A stretch of 11,175 nucleotides of DNA from Clostridia bacterium (GCA_017509065.1 JAFWQM010000049.1:1-11175), one strand, 5' to 3'. Counted from the stretch's first letter, positions 1 to 6,704 are shown. Numbers and translations: made by a program. Notes: generated by a model from the sequence alone, not told the origin.

Positions 1-786
1 ATCCTTTTGTTCGGCACATTGGTTCTGATGACCCCGGAAGTGACCGATCAGACCGTGATGCCGGGACAATCGCTGACGCTTCAGAACGGCACAACAGTTC
101 TCTGCGAATCCTTCCACATTCAGGATGAAACGGGGAAGCTGGACTACGCAAGCGTGTTGACCGTCACCAGCGCTGACGGGAGCCAGACTAAAACCCAGGA
201 GATCCGGGTGAACGAACCGCTTCGGTTTGGGGAGTATAAGATTTATCAGCAAACCTATGGCACCGCCGGGCGCATCCGCATCACCAATGAGAGCAACGGC
301 GCTGAGGAAGTGATGTATCTGACGGAGCCCTCCTTCCTTTCCATCGACCGCCAAAACGGCATTTTCTTTGACGCGCTGTACCCCGGCTACTATCAGGATG
401 AGGAAGGTAACTACACCCTCATCACCAGTACAGACCGCAGCTTCCCCGACCCGGTGTACCGCGTCCAATCCATTGTGGATGGCATGTCCACCGCTGTGCT
501 GGCCTTTCCCGATGAGGAAATCCACATTGGGAATATCACCTTTACCTTCCTGACCCCCGCCGAATACCCTGGGCTTCGTATCAAGCATATTTCGTCCTGG
601 CTGTTCGGCGGTCTGTATTTCAGCTTCGGCCTGATGGTCGTTGCTCTGTACCTTTGCTTCTTTACCGTTCCCGTATGCGTGCGGGTAGAATCGGAGGGCT
701 TTGCGGTTTGTTCCCCGAAGTCCGCCCAGGGATTATGGATCGACCTGGAAGCTGAATTGCGTGCGGATGAAAAAGAAAAAGCGTAA
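1..786 (+). CDS. resB: ResB-like cytochrome c biogenesis protein, C-terminal part (5' end outside window)
   Basis: The frame is open to the first base of the window, so the gene starts upstream; the TTG at 7 is not a credible start. ResB works with CcsA/ResC in System II cytochrome c maturation, holding the apocytochrome and helping heme attachment on the outer face of the membrane. What is visible: the tail of a hydrophobic segment in the first ten codons, a long extracytoplasmic domain containing VNEPLRFGEYKIYQQTYG (about 211-264), which closely matches a typical ResB signature, and a final membrane helix (about 600-680) after PGLRIKHISSW. A short charged cytoplasmic tail ends in EKEKA. The next gene begins 18 bases downstream and completes the ResB-CcsA pair, which strengthens the call. 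Which c-type cytochrome it serves cannot be seen here. Confidence 0.87.
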   Translation: MLLFGTLVLMTPEVTDQTVMPGQSLTLQNGTTVLCESFHIQDETGKLDYASVLTVTSADGSQTKTQEIRVNEPLRFGEYKIYQQTYGTAGRIRITNESNGAEEVMYLTEPSFLSIDRQNGIFFDALYPGYYQDEEGNYTLITSTDRSFPDPVYRVQSIVDGMSTAVLAFPDEEIHIGNITFTFLTPAEYPGLRIKHISSWLFGGLYFSFGLMVVALYLCFFTVPVCVRVESEGFAVCSPKSAQGLWIDLEAELRADEKEKA

Positions 787-790
787 ACAT

Positions 791-795
791 GGAGG
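791..795 (+). promoter_or_regulatory. Ribosome binding site deciding the ccsA start
   Basis: GGAGG at 791-795 lies 9 bases before ATG 805 but directly abuts ATG 796. Normal spacing favours 805 as the true start. Confidence 0.7.
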
Positions 796-804
796 ATGGG
801 AAAC

Positions 805-1602
805 ATGGATATTTGTTTTTTCGCCGGTCTGGTGGTTTATTTTATAGCCATGATGATGCAGTTCGTTGCTTCCGCCATGAAAAAAGAAAGCGTCCACAAA
901 GCCGCCTGGATCGCGTTTCTCGTGGGCTTCGGGCTGCATACGGCTTATTCGGTCTGGCGGGGCATTGCAGCCGGACGGCTGCCGCTGGCCAATCAATTCG
1001 AGTTCGCCTCCGGCTTTGCCTGGGCCATTGCGGTGCTGGGCTTTGTTTTGTTCGCAAGGCTGAAACAGGAGTGGGTGATGACCGCGGCCATGCCCATGAC
1101 GTTTCTGATCCTCAGCTACGCGGCTTTCCAGCCCATGCAGATCAAGGACATCATGCCCGCTCTGCGTTCCACTTGGTTTGCCCTGCATATCGGTTCCGCA
1201 GCCTTTTCCTATGCCGCCTTCGCCATTGCCGCGGGGCTGGGCGCAGGGTATCTGATCCAGCTGAAGAAGGGAAAAGAAGAAAATGACAGCAAAATGCGGC
1301 AGATGGATTATATGGGCTATCGGGTCGTCAGCTTGGGCTTCCTGCTGCTGACCGTGGTGATTTTTTCCGGGGCCATTTGGGCGGAGCAGGCGTGGAGTAC
1401 CTGGTGGAGTTGGGACCCCAAGGAGACCTGGGCGCTCATCACCTGGATATTCTACGCCATTTATCTCCACCAGCGGCTGCGCCTGAAATGGCAGGGCAAG
1501 CGCATGGCCTGGCTGGCCATCATTGCTTTTATTCTGGTGATCTTTACCTTCGCCGGGGTCAACCTGCTGCTCCCCGGGCTGCATTCTTACGCAAGCGCGT
1601 AA
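805..1602 (+). CDS. ccsA: Cytochrome c biogenesis protein CcsA/ResC (heme-handling WWD-domain protein)
   Basis: Multi-pass membrane protein of 265 residues that carries heme to the outer face for attachment to apocytochrome c, in complex with ResB. The tryptophan-rich WWD motif is plain: WAEQAWSTWWSWDPKETW at about residues 192-209. The expected heme-ligand-type histidines are present: His128 in LHIGSAAFSYAAF, His222 in YLHQRL and His260 in the C-terminal GLHSYAS. An early PLANQFEF segment is also typical. About eight hydrophobic segments can be counted. The length is that of a short CcsA/ResC without a fused ResB. I chose ATG 805 rather than 796 because of the GGAGG spacing; the two differ by only three residues. 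It follows the ResB gene by 18 bases, so translation is probably coupled. CcmC and CcmF share the WWD motif, but the ResB neighbour and overall size favour CcsA. Confidence 0.92.
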   Translation: MDICFFAGLVVYFIAMMMQFVASAMKKESVHKAAWIAFLVGFGLHTAYSVWRGIAAGRLPLANQFEFASGFAWAIAVLGFVLFARLKQEWVMTAAMPMTFLILSYAAFQPMQIKDIMPALRSTWFALHIGSAAFSYAAFAIAAGLGAGYLIQLKKGKEENDSKMRQMDYMGYRVVSLGFLLLTVVIFSGAIWAEQAWSTWWSWDPKETWALITWIFYAIYLHQRLRLKWQGKRMAWLAIIAFILVIFTFAGVNLLLPGLHSYASA

Positions 1603-2196
1603 AACGATCATCTCGTCTTAATGCCTTATTGGAAGGCTCCGCGTTTTGTGATCAGCGCCTTTGTTTTGATACAGATAAGGAAAAACAGCGTGTACTGAAA
1701 CCCGTCTCGTCTCTTTTTCTCTTCCTCATCGAAAAGGAAGCAAAAAGGGCACAAGGCGAGCAACACTATTTCAGTTTTTTTCTCTACGCCATCACTTATT
1801 GCTTTGCCGGATTTTAAAGCAGGCAATATGCTCTCTTCATTTTCACGTACACCATCTCTTTTTCTCACATAAATTGCCTAAACACCGGCTTTTTGAATAT
1901 GGTTTTTTTCTTACTCGATTTGTGTAACCGCCGCTACTTCCCAGAAACATCATCCATTTGTATTAATTTGTCGTAAATTTGACTGATTTATAAATTTCAA
2001 CGATTCTCCTATAAAATTTAATTTTTCTCCCCCAAAAAAAGGCAGGGGTACTCAAATATGGCGGCGAATTAAAAAGTGCGAAAATCCACTTCTCAGAGCA
2101 AAAAACGGCGATTTTTGCATACCCCATACCCAGGAACCCTTATATTTCAACGGCTTCACAGTCTATGATTTAATTTTTCTTTGTATCAAAATCAGC
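1603..2196. other. AT-rich gene-free stretch between ccsA and the recombinase remnant
   Basis: About 590 bases with no credible gene. Frames here are short, lack ribosome sites and read as low-complexity Phe/Lys-rich protein. Base composition drops to strongly AT-rich from about 1840 to 2035, in sharp contrast to the GC-rich genes on both sides. No clear intrinsic terminator for the ResB-CcsA pair was found. From about 2041 the composition changes again, and a weak stem-loop (2078-2118) precedes the first codons that resemble the recombinase. The stretch probably includes one boundary of a decayed element. Confidence 0.6.
2078..2118. repeat. Inverted repeat upstream of recombinase remnant
   Basis: GCGAAAATC (2078-2086) pairs with GATTTTTGC (2110-2118) over nine positions with one G-U pair and a 23-base loop. 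It may be part of an element end or recombinase site, or chance in an AT-rich stretch. Confidence 0.35.
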
Positions 2197-3705
2197 TACT
2201 ACATAGATGACGGTTATACCGGCACCAACTTTGACCGCCCCGCCATGCAGGAATTGCTTTCTTTGGTGGAATCCAGTCAGGTAGGAACGGTCATCGTCAA
2301 AGACCTGAGCCGGTTTGGACCGGACTATCTGCAAGTTGGCAAGTACCTGGAAATGGAATTCCCCATGCAGAACGTTCGCTTCATCGCCATCAACGATGGC
2401 GTTGATTCCGCCAAGGGAGAGGATGATTTCACGCCGATCCGCAGCCTGTTCAACGATTTCTATGCGCGCGACACCAGCCGGAAAGTGCGGGCTGTGATAC
2501 AGGCCAAGGGAAAAAGTGGCCAGCATCTTAACTGTCCCATGTATGGGTATTGGGATTCGCCGGTAGCAAAAGGCGCATGGATCATTGACGAAGAATACGC
2601 GCCTGTCGTCAAGCGGATGTTCGCTTTGGCTATAGACGGAAAGGGGACAAGGCAGATCGCGGAACTGCTGGAAGCGGAAAAAGTGTTCAACCCGTCGGCG
2701 GTAAACGACCTTCGCCATGGCAGGACGCCCAAGAAAGAGCCGTACCGGTGGAACAACAATTCAGTTCGGAAGATTTTGCGGAGCAAAGAGTACACGGGCT
2801 GCACGATCAACTTTAAGGCCTATTCCAAGTCTTATAAGCTGAAAAAACGCCTGCTGAACGCGCCGGAAAACACCCTCGAAATCCCGAATACGCAAGAAGC
2901 AATCATTCCGCTTGCGCAATGGGAACGGGTGCAGGAACTGCTGGACGAGAAGTGCCGCCCGACGAAGGAACCGAATCGACAGGGCATGTTTTCCGGCCTG
3001 CTGTTCTGCGCCGACTGCGGAACAAGGCTGTATTACCGGGCCGATCCCAGGGGAAAGACCAACAGGGACAGCTATTACTGCGGGAAATACGCCTTGGGAC
3101 GCGGGGATTGCAGCGCCCACTATATCCGGGAAGCGGTTTTGAAAGCCATCGTCCTGGAACAGATCGTGTACATGACTTCGTATGTGGCGGCGGAAGCGGT
3201 GGATTTTGCCGGTGGATGGAAGCAGAGCCAACACAAACGGCAGGAAAAAGAGCTCCAGCAGGCACAGAAGCGGATGGAGCAGGCAAAGAAACGGAGCGAT
3301 GAGATCGACCATCTTCTGACGCGCGCCTATGAGGATTACGCCAAAGGCATCCTCACGCTTGAACGCTACCAGAAGATGTCCGCCAAGTACGAGCAGGAGC
3401 AGCAAGAATTGACCGATGAAATCTCCACGCTGGACAAAATCGTCCGACGTCAGGAGGAAACCAACGATCATTTCACCCAGTTCATGAATCTGCTGCGCAA
3501 GTATGTTGGCGCGGGCATTGCGGAACTGACCCCCACCATTGTGAACGAATTTGTAAAGAAGATTATCGTCCACGAGGCGGACAACTCTTCTGGCAAGCGT
3601 GTCCAGAAGATTGAGATCATCTTCAACTTCATCGGCGAGCTTGACTTTCCCGCAATCAACCAACCGATTACCGTGGTTAAAGGCTTGAACGAAAAAACTG
3701 CATGA
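2197..3705 (+). pseudogene. Large serine recombinase, catalytic N-terminus lost (element remnant)
   Basis: Homologous codons can be followed from about 2197 (YYIDDGYTGTNFDRP) to the stop at 3705; the first ATG is 2245. Large serine recombinases integrate and excise mobile elements using an N-terminal Tyr-x-Arg-x-Ser motif. No such motif occurs in any frame just upstream, so roughly the first 45-50 residues are missing or replaced. Counting from Met 2245: KDLSRFGPDYL (20-29) is the second half of the resolvase domain, with Pro26 where family members have a catalytic Arg (LGR/FGR). The recombinase domain with YRWNNNSVRKILRSKEYTG follows at 167-185. A zinc ribbon has Cys255, Cys258, Cys279 and Cys289. 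A long coiled coil covers about 325-415, and the C-terminal VNEFVKKIIVHE segment is intact. Apart from the 5' end the frame is undamaged, so the decay looks fairly recent. No ribosome site precedes ATG 2245. I infer it is inactive. Confidence 0.85.
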
Positions 3706-3819
3706 CCAGACCGATCACGCAATCTTTCAGAAAAAGGTTCTTTATCAACAATTGCCCAAGGGCAGGTTTTCCGGGCGTTTCGGCCCCTCATGGCGTACAT
3801 GCCGCCGCTGCGGATTACA

Positions 3820-3841
3820 GTTAAGGGGTGTTCCCCTTAAC
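3820..3841. repeat. Perfect 9-bp inverted repeat (hairpin)
   Basis: GTTAAGGGG (3820-3828), loop TGTT, CCCCTTAAC (3833-3841). There is no T-run after it on + and none on - either, so it is not a classic terminator. It lies 115 bases after the recombinase stop and could be an element-borne site. Confidence 0.6.
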
Positions 3842-3960
3842 AATCCCCCGTTGACGCCGTTTCTTCGCTGGTCCTCCAGTCACATCAAAGCAGTTACATC
3901 TCCCTCCAGCAGATTAGGCGGGCAAACCTGTTTACGAAGAATAAACGCTATCAAGCGAAA

Positions 3961-4006
3961 GGCCCATACGCGCCGGACGATTTGACCTGTCCGAAGCGTA
4001 TGAGCC
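3961..4006 (-). terminator. Imperfect 18-base stem-loop, possible terminator of the LURP gene
   Basis: Arms 3961-3978 and 3989-4006 pair at 15 of 18 positions around a 10-base loop. Read on the minus strand the stem is followed by TTTCGCTT and lies about 50 bases past the LURP stop, so it could end that transcript, but the T-run is weak. It may instead be an element-associated repeat. Confidence 0.4.
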
Positions 4007-4058
4007 CATTCATTCTGGTTGTTTATGGTGCTGCGTCCTCTGTTGCGCTGATTGCGCG

Positions 4059-4667
4059 TCAGCTGCCGGACGAGGACGAAGACGAGGAGGAAGAAGTCCT
4101 GACGGCGGCTCTGTCCTGCATGATATGCTGAAGAGTGATCAGGATGGCGATCACGGTGGGTTCTTCCTCCGGGCGGTAGATGTCGATGCAGTATTTATCG
4201 TGCAGGGAAAACATTTTCTGGCTGATGACAGCGATCACGCTGTCGCTCTGATCGTATAGCTGGAAGTTCAGCCCGATAATATTGCCCCGAAGCTGCCAGC
4301 CAAGGCCTTCGATATTGATGATATCCTTCACCAAATGCCAGAACTCCGTGGCTATCTCGAACTGTTTTCCGTCCGCCATTGTGATAAAATGACGGTTATG
4401 CAGGGTGAAAAACTTTCGCTCGATGTGCGCCACCTGGCTGCCGGAAGCGTCGGTAATGTCTGTTTTGTCATGCAGGGATGGGAATTTGGTATTCGCCTGA
4501 TAGACGATGTTCTCATCGCCGTCCGTGATGTCGATATGATGATGGAGCGTGAACACCTTGGTGGTGGTGAACAGGGAGCGCGCGGGCACTCCGTACTGCT
4601 CCACGTTGACTGCATTGGCCTCCTGGCCTGCTTCACGATAGCGGTGATACTTTGATAAAACGCCCAT
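4059..4667 (-). CDS. LURP-one-related (YxjI/DUF567-like) protein with poly-Ser tail
   Basis: 202-residue cytoplasmic protein of the LURP-one-related family, which adopts a tubby-like beta barrel around a central helix; the bacterial role is unknown. The sequence shows four spaced strand motifs of the form K-x-F-x-L-H followed by I-T-D or similar, at about residues 37, 61, 85 and 151 (KVFTLHHHIDITD, KFPSLHDKTDITD, KFFTLHNRHFIT, KMFSLHDKYCIDIY), then a hydrophobic helix TVIAILITLQHIM (171-183) as in the family's C-terminus. About 30 residues precede the first repeat. The protein ends in nine consecutive serines plus Gly-Ser, encoded by mixed TCN codons. The start ATG at 4667 has AGGAGGG six bases upstream, and a promoter lies 70-100 bases upstream. 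It is divergent from ackA and monocistronic. The family call is fairly sure; function is not inferred. Confidence 0.82.
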   Translation of the reverse strand: MGVLSKYHRYREAGQEANAVNVEQYGVPARSLFTTTKVFTLHHHIDITDGDENIVYQANTKFPSLHDKTDITDASGSQVAHIERKFFTLHNRHFITMADGKQFEIATEFWHLVKDIINIEGLGWQLRGNIIGLNFQLYDQSDSVIAVISQKMFSLHDKYCIDIYRPEEEPTVIAILITLQHIMQDRAAVRTSSSSSSSSSGS

Positions 4668-4680
4668 GCTGAGCCCTCCT

Positions 4681-4731
4681 CTATGATTGTTTCCTACGCT
4701 TGTTCGGCGGGACGTTCACTTTGACTTCCAT
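4681..4731 (-). CDS. Possible 16-residue leader ORF, starting at the predicted transcription start
   Basis: ATG at 4731 to TAG at 4681 encodes MEVKVNVPPNKRRKQS, a basic peptide. The stop abuts the AGGAGGG of the LURP gene. The ATG falls seven bases after the -10 box, so it would be leaderless or nearly so. No other support; it may simply be 5' untranslated sequence. Confidence 0.2.
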   Translation of the reverse strand: MEVKVNVPPNKRRKQS

Positions 4732-4737
4732 GTAAAG

Positions 4738-4767
4738 ATTATACCACAAACGAACAGATTTTTGCAA
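4738..4767 (-). promoter_or_regulatory. Sigma-A-type promoter of the LURP gene
   Basis: On the minus strand: TTGCAA (4767-4762), 18-base spacer, perfect TATAAT (4743-4738). Predicted start is near 4731, about 64 bases before the LURP ATG. Confidence 0.7.
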
Positions 4768-4823
4768 CATATCATTCTTTATTTTGCTATCGCTTTTCAG
4801 GAGAACAACCCTTTCTTTTCTTC

Positions 4824-4852
4824 TTGCAAAACCAGCGCCTTTCCTGTATAAT
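4824..4852 (+). promoter_or_regulatory. Sigma-A-type promoter of ackA
   Basis: TTGCAA (4824-4829), 17-base spacer, perfect TATAAT (4847-4852). Predicted start is near 4859, giving a 5' leader of about 33 bases. It is divergent from, and does not overlap, the LURP promoter. Confidence 0.8.
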
Positions 4853-4891
4853 GGAAATGAAAATACTAAGAAAAAAGGGGAGTCGATTCCA

Positions 4892-6106
4892 ATGAAAATT
4901 TTGATCGTGAACGCCGGTTCTTCTTCTCTGAAATACCAGCTCATCGACATGGACGATGAATCCACCCTGGCCAAGGGCCTGGTGGAGCGCATCGGCATGG
5001 GCGTGGACGGCCACGCCAACATGAAGGTGGACGACAAGACCGTGTGCGACGTGGTGGAGCCCATTCCCGATCACGTGAAGGCCTGCCACCTGATGCTGGG
5101 CTTCCTGACCGATCCCGAAAAGGGCGTGGTCAAGGACATGAGCGAAATCGGCGCTGTGGGCCATCGCGTGCTGCATGGCGGCAACAAGTTCTCCGAATCC
5201 GTCATCATCAATGACGACGTGCTGGCCGCCATCGAGGAATTCATTCCCCTGGGTCCGCTGCACAACCCCGCCAACCTGATGGGCATCAAGGCCTGCCAGG
5301 AAGTCATGCCCGGCACCCCCATGGTGGCCGTGTTCGACACCGCCTTCCACCAGACCATGCCGCCCAAGGCCTACATGTACGGCGTGCCCTATGAATACTA
5401 CGAGCGCCTCCATGTGCGCCGCTACGGCTTCCATGGCACCAGCCACCGGTTCGTCAGCAAGCACGCCGCCGAATTCATGGGCAAGAAGCCCGAGGACGTG
5501 CGCATCATCACCTGCCACCTGGGCAACGGCTCCTCCCTGGCCGCCGTGGCTTACGGCAAGTGCGTGGACACCTCCATGGGCATCACGCCTTTGGAAGGTA
5601 TGATCATGGGCACCCGCTCCGGCGTGATGGACCCCGCTGTGGTCCAGTATATCTGCAATAACGACCACATTTCCGTGGACGAAATGCTGAATATCTGCAA
5701 TAAAAAATCCGGCCTGCTGGGTATTTCCGGCCTCAGCAACGACATGCGCGACATCGAAAAGGCCACTTTCGTGGATAAGAATCCCCGCGCCAAGCTGGCC
5801 TGGGATATGCTGATTTATGAAATCACCAAGTACATCGGTTCCTACATTGCGGGCATGAACGGCGTGGAAGCCATCGTGTTCACCGGCGGCATCGGTGAAA
5901 ACACCAACCGGCTGCGCGAGCAGGTGATCGACGGCCTCTCCTGGATGGGCATCGCCATCGACCACGAAAAGAATGCCGCCATGAAGCCCGGCCATGCCGA
6001 GGATACCGACCTGACCGCCGAGGGCAGCCGGGTGAAGATCTTAGTGATCCCTACCAACGAAGAAATCGCCATCGCCCGGGATACCTTAGAACTGGTGACC
6101 AAGTAA
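4892..6106 (+). CDS. ackA: Acetate kinase
   Basis: 404 residues, the usual family length. It catalyses acetyl phosphate + ADP to acetate + ATP in the cytoplasm, the ATP-yielding last step of acetate fermentation. Family signatures are complete: VNAGSSSLKYQ with Asn7 at the N-terminus, GHRVLHGG with Arg92, VFDTAFHQTMP with catalytic Asp149, RYGFHGTSH with His181, HLGNGSS phosphate loop (209-215), MGTRSG with Arg242, FTGGIGEN (330-337), and the C-terminal NEE near 389-391. Position 245 is Val (GTRSGVMDP) where Asp is common. The start ATG 4892 has GGGGAG at 4877-4882 and a perfect-form promoter; upstream in-frame starts lie before or within the promoter and are rejected. Codons end almost entirely in C or G in the first two thirds, as expected for a highly expressed gene. 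No phosphotransacetylase gene is adjacent, and a strong terminator follows, so it is probably transcribed largely alone. Confidence 0.98.
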   Translation: MKILIVNAGSSSLKYQLIDMDDESTLAKGLVERIGMGVDGHANMKVDDKTVCDVVEPIPDHVKACHLMLGFLTDPEKGVVKDMSEIGAVGHRVLHGGNKFSESVIINDDVLAAIEEFIPLGPLHNPANLMGIKACQEVMPGTPMVAVFDTAFHQTMPPKAYMYGVPYEYYERLHVRRYGFHGTSHRFVSKHAAEFMGKKPEDVRIITCHLGNGSSLAAVAYGKCVDTSMGITPLEGMIMGTRSGVMDPAVVQYICNNDHISVDEMLNICNKKSGLLGISGLSNDMRDIEKATFVDKNPRAKLAWDMLIYEITKYIGSYIAGMNGVEAIVFTGGIGENTNRLREQVIDGLSWMGIAIDHEKNAAMKPGHAEDTDLTAEGSRVKILVIPTNEEIAIARDTLELVTK

Positions 6107-6126
6107 CTTTTCCGTTTGCGATTCTG

Positions 6127-6156
6127 CCCCAAGGGATGCTGTCCCTTGGGGTTTTT
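6127..6156 (+). terminator. Intrinsic terminator after ackA
   Basis: CCCCAAGGGA (6127-6136), loop TGCTG, TCCCTTGGGG (6142-6151): a perfect 10-bp stem followed by TTTTT. It sits 20 bases after the ackA stop and only 22 bases before the flavodoxin start. Confidence 0.9.
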
Positions 6157-6178
6157 GGCAAAGAAAGAGAGAAACGCC

Positions 6179-6667
6179 ATGAAAACAGCCGTTGTGTATT
6201 ATTCCCTGACCGGCAACGCGGATTTCGCCGCAAAGCGGATAGCGGAAAAATTGGACGCTGATCTCATTCGATTGGAGCCGGAAAAGGCCTACCCGGATTC
6301 CGGCTTCCGCAAATTCTTCTGGGGCGGGAAAAGCGCTGTGATGGGGGAAACGCCCGCACTGACGAACCAGCCCTTTCAGCTTGCGGATTACGATTGCGTG
6401 ATTTTGGGCACCCCCGTCTGGGCAGGCACCTTCGCGCCGCCCCTGCGCACCCTGATCCGGGAAAACGCGGGCCAATGGAAGGAAAAGCGCGTCGCCGCTT
6501 TTATCTGTTCCGGCGGCGGTCCGGGCAAGGCGCTGGATAAGCTGAAAATGGAACTGGGTATTCCGGCCTTTGCCGCATCTCTCAGCCTGATCGATCCCAA
6601 GGACAGGCCCAATCAGGAAAACGACGGGAAGATCGCGGAATTCTGCGCCAGCATAGAGAAAGCCTGA
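6179..6667 (+). CDS. Flavodoxin-fold protein (short flavodoxin family)
   Basis: 162 residues, predicted cytoplasmic FMN-binding electron carrier or NAD(P)H-type reductase partner. The N-terminus KTAVVYYSLTGN is a first beta strand leading into the phosphate-binding loop Ser9-x-Thr11-Gly12-Asn13. YDCVILGTPVWAGTFAPPLRT (71-91) is the second FMN-contact region, with the Trp81 that commonly stacks on the isoalloxazine ring, and SGGGPGKALDKL (111-122) corresponds to the third loop of this family. Length fits a single flavodoxin domain. Start ATG 6179 was chosen because 6116 lies upstream of the ackA terminator and lacks a ribosome site; the site before 6179 (AAAGAGAG) is weak. It starts right after the terminator with no room for its own promoter, so expression may depend on readthrough or a promoter inside ackA. 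The redox partner is unknown. Confidence 0.87.
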   Translation: MKTAVVYYSLTGNADFAAKRIAEKLDADLIRLEPEKAYPDSGFRKFFWGGKSAVMGETPALTNQPFQLADYDCVILGTPVWAGTFAPPLRTLIRENAGQWKEKRVAAFICSGGGPGKALDKLKMELGIPAFAASLSLIDPKDRPNQENDGKIAEFCASIEKA

Positions 6668-6670
6668 CAT

Positions 6671-6704
6671 AAAAAAGCCTCCCGACAGAAGTCCATCGGG
6701 AGGC
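6671..6704 (-). terminator. Intrinsic terminator for the minus-strand membrane protein gene
   Basis: GCCTCCCGA (6677-6685) and TCGGGAGGC (6696-6704) form a perfect 9-bp stem with a 10-base loop. On the minus strand it is followed by TTTTTT (6676-6671). It lies 11 bases after that gene's stop. On + it has no T-run, so it would stop the flavodoxin transcript less well. Confidence 0.85.

Larger units (their letters stand above)
3706..4058. other. Gene-poor stretch with two inverted repeats, probable mobile-element remnant
   Basis: About 350 bases between the recombinase remnant and the end of the LURP gene. It holds a perfect 9-bp hairpin (3820-3841) and an 18-base imperfect inverted repeat (3961-4006). 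The + frame beginning just after the TAA within the first hairpin stays open from 3841 to 4131, running into the antisense of the LURP gene; it lacks a plausible start and ribosome site, so I do not call it. A 77-codon frame at 3752-3985 also has no ribosome site and reads as random basic sequence. Confidence 0.5.

Noticed and set aside
733..1611. 292-codon antisense frame over ccsA
   Set aside because: The + strand encodes a clear WWD-domain membrane protein; the antisense is low-complexity His/Gly/Pro-rich.
1377..1868. Frames of 80-146 codons on both strands at the ccsA end and beyond
   Set aside because: They run from ccsA shadow into AT-rich non-coding DNA, have no ribosome sites and encode Phe/Lys-rich low-complexity sequence.
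2761..3663. 300-codon antisense frame over the recombinase
   Set aside because: The + strand carries recognisable recombinase, zinc-ribbon and coiled-coil segments; the antisense protein resembles nothing and has no ribosome site.
3820..3841. Hairpin read as an intrinsic terminator of the recombinase
   Set aside because: No T-run follows the stem on either strand, so I list it as an inverted repeat only.
3752..3985. 77-codon + frame downstream of the recombinase
   Set aside because: No ribosome site, spans the 3820-3841 hairpin, and reads as random Arg/Ser/Pro-rich sequence.
1603..4058. tRNA genes, CRISPR arrays or a tRNA-type attachment site near the recombinase
   Set aside because: I looked for cloverleaf-type arms and evenly spaced direct repeats in the gene-free stretches and saw none.
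4784..4891. Upstream in-frame start for acetate kinase at 4784
   Set aside because: It precedes the promoter and would add 36 residues not found in the family; ATG 4892 has the ribosome site.
4787..5995. 402-codon open frame antisense to acetate kinase
   Set aside because: It mirrors the strong third-position C/G bias of ackA, reads as a His/Gly/Val-rich protein, and has no ribosome site; ackA on the other strand matches its family fully.
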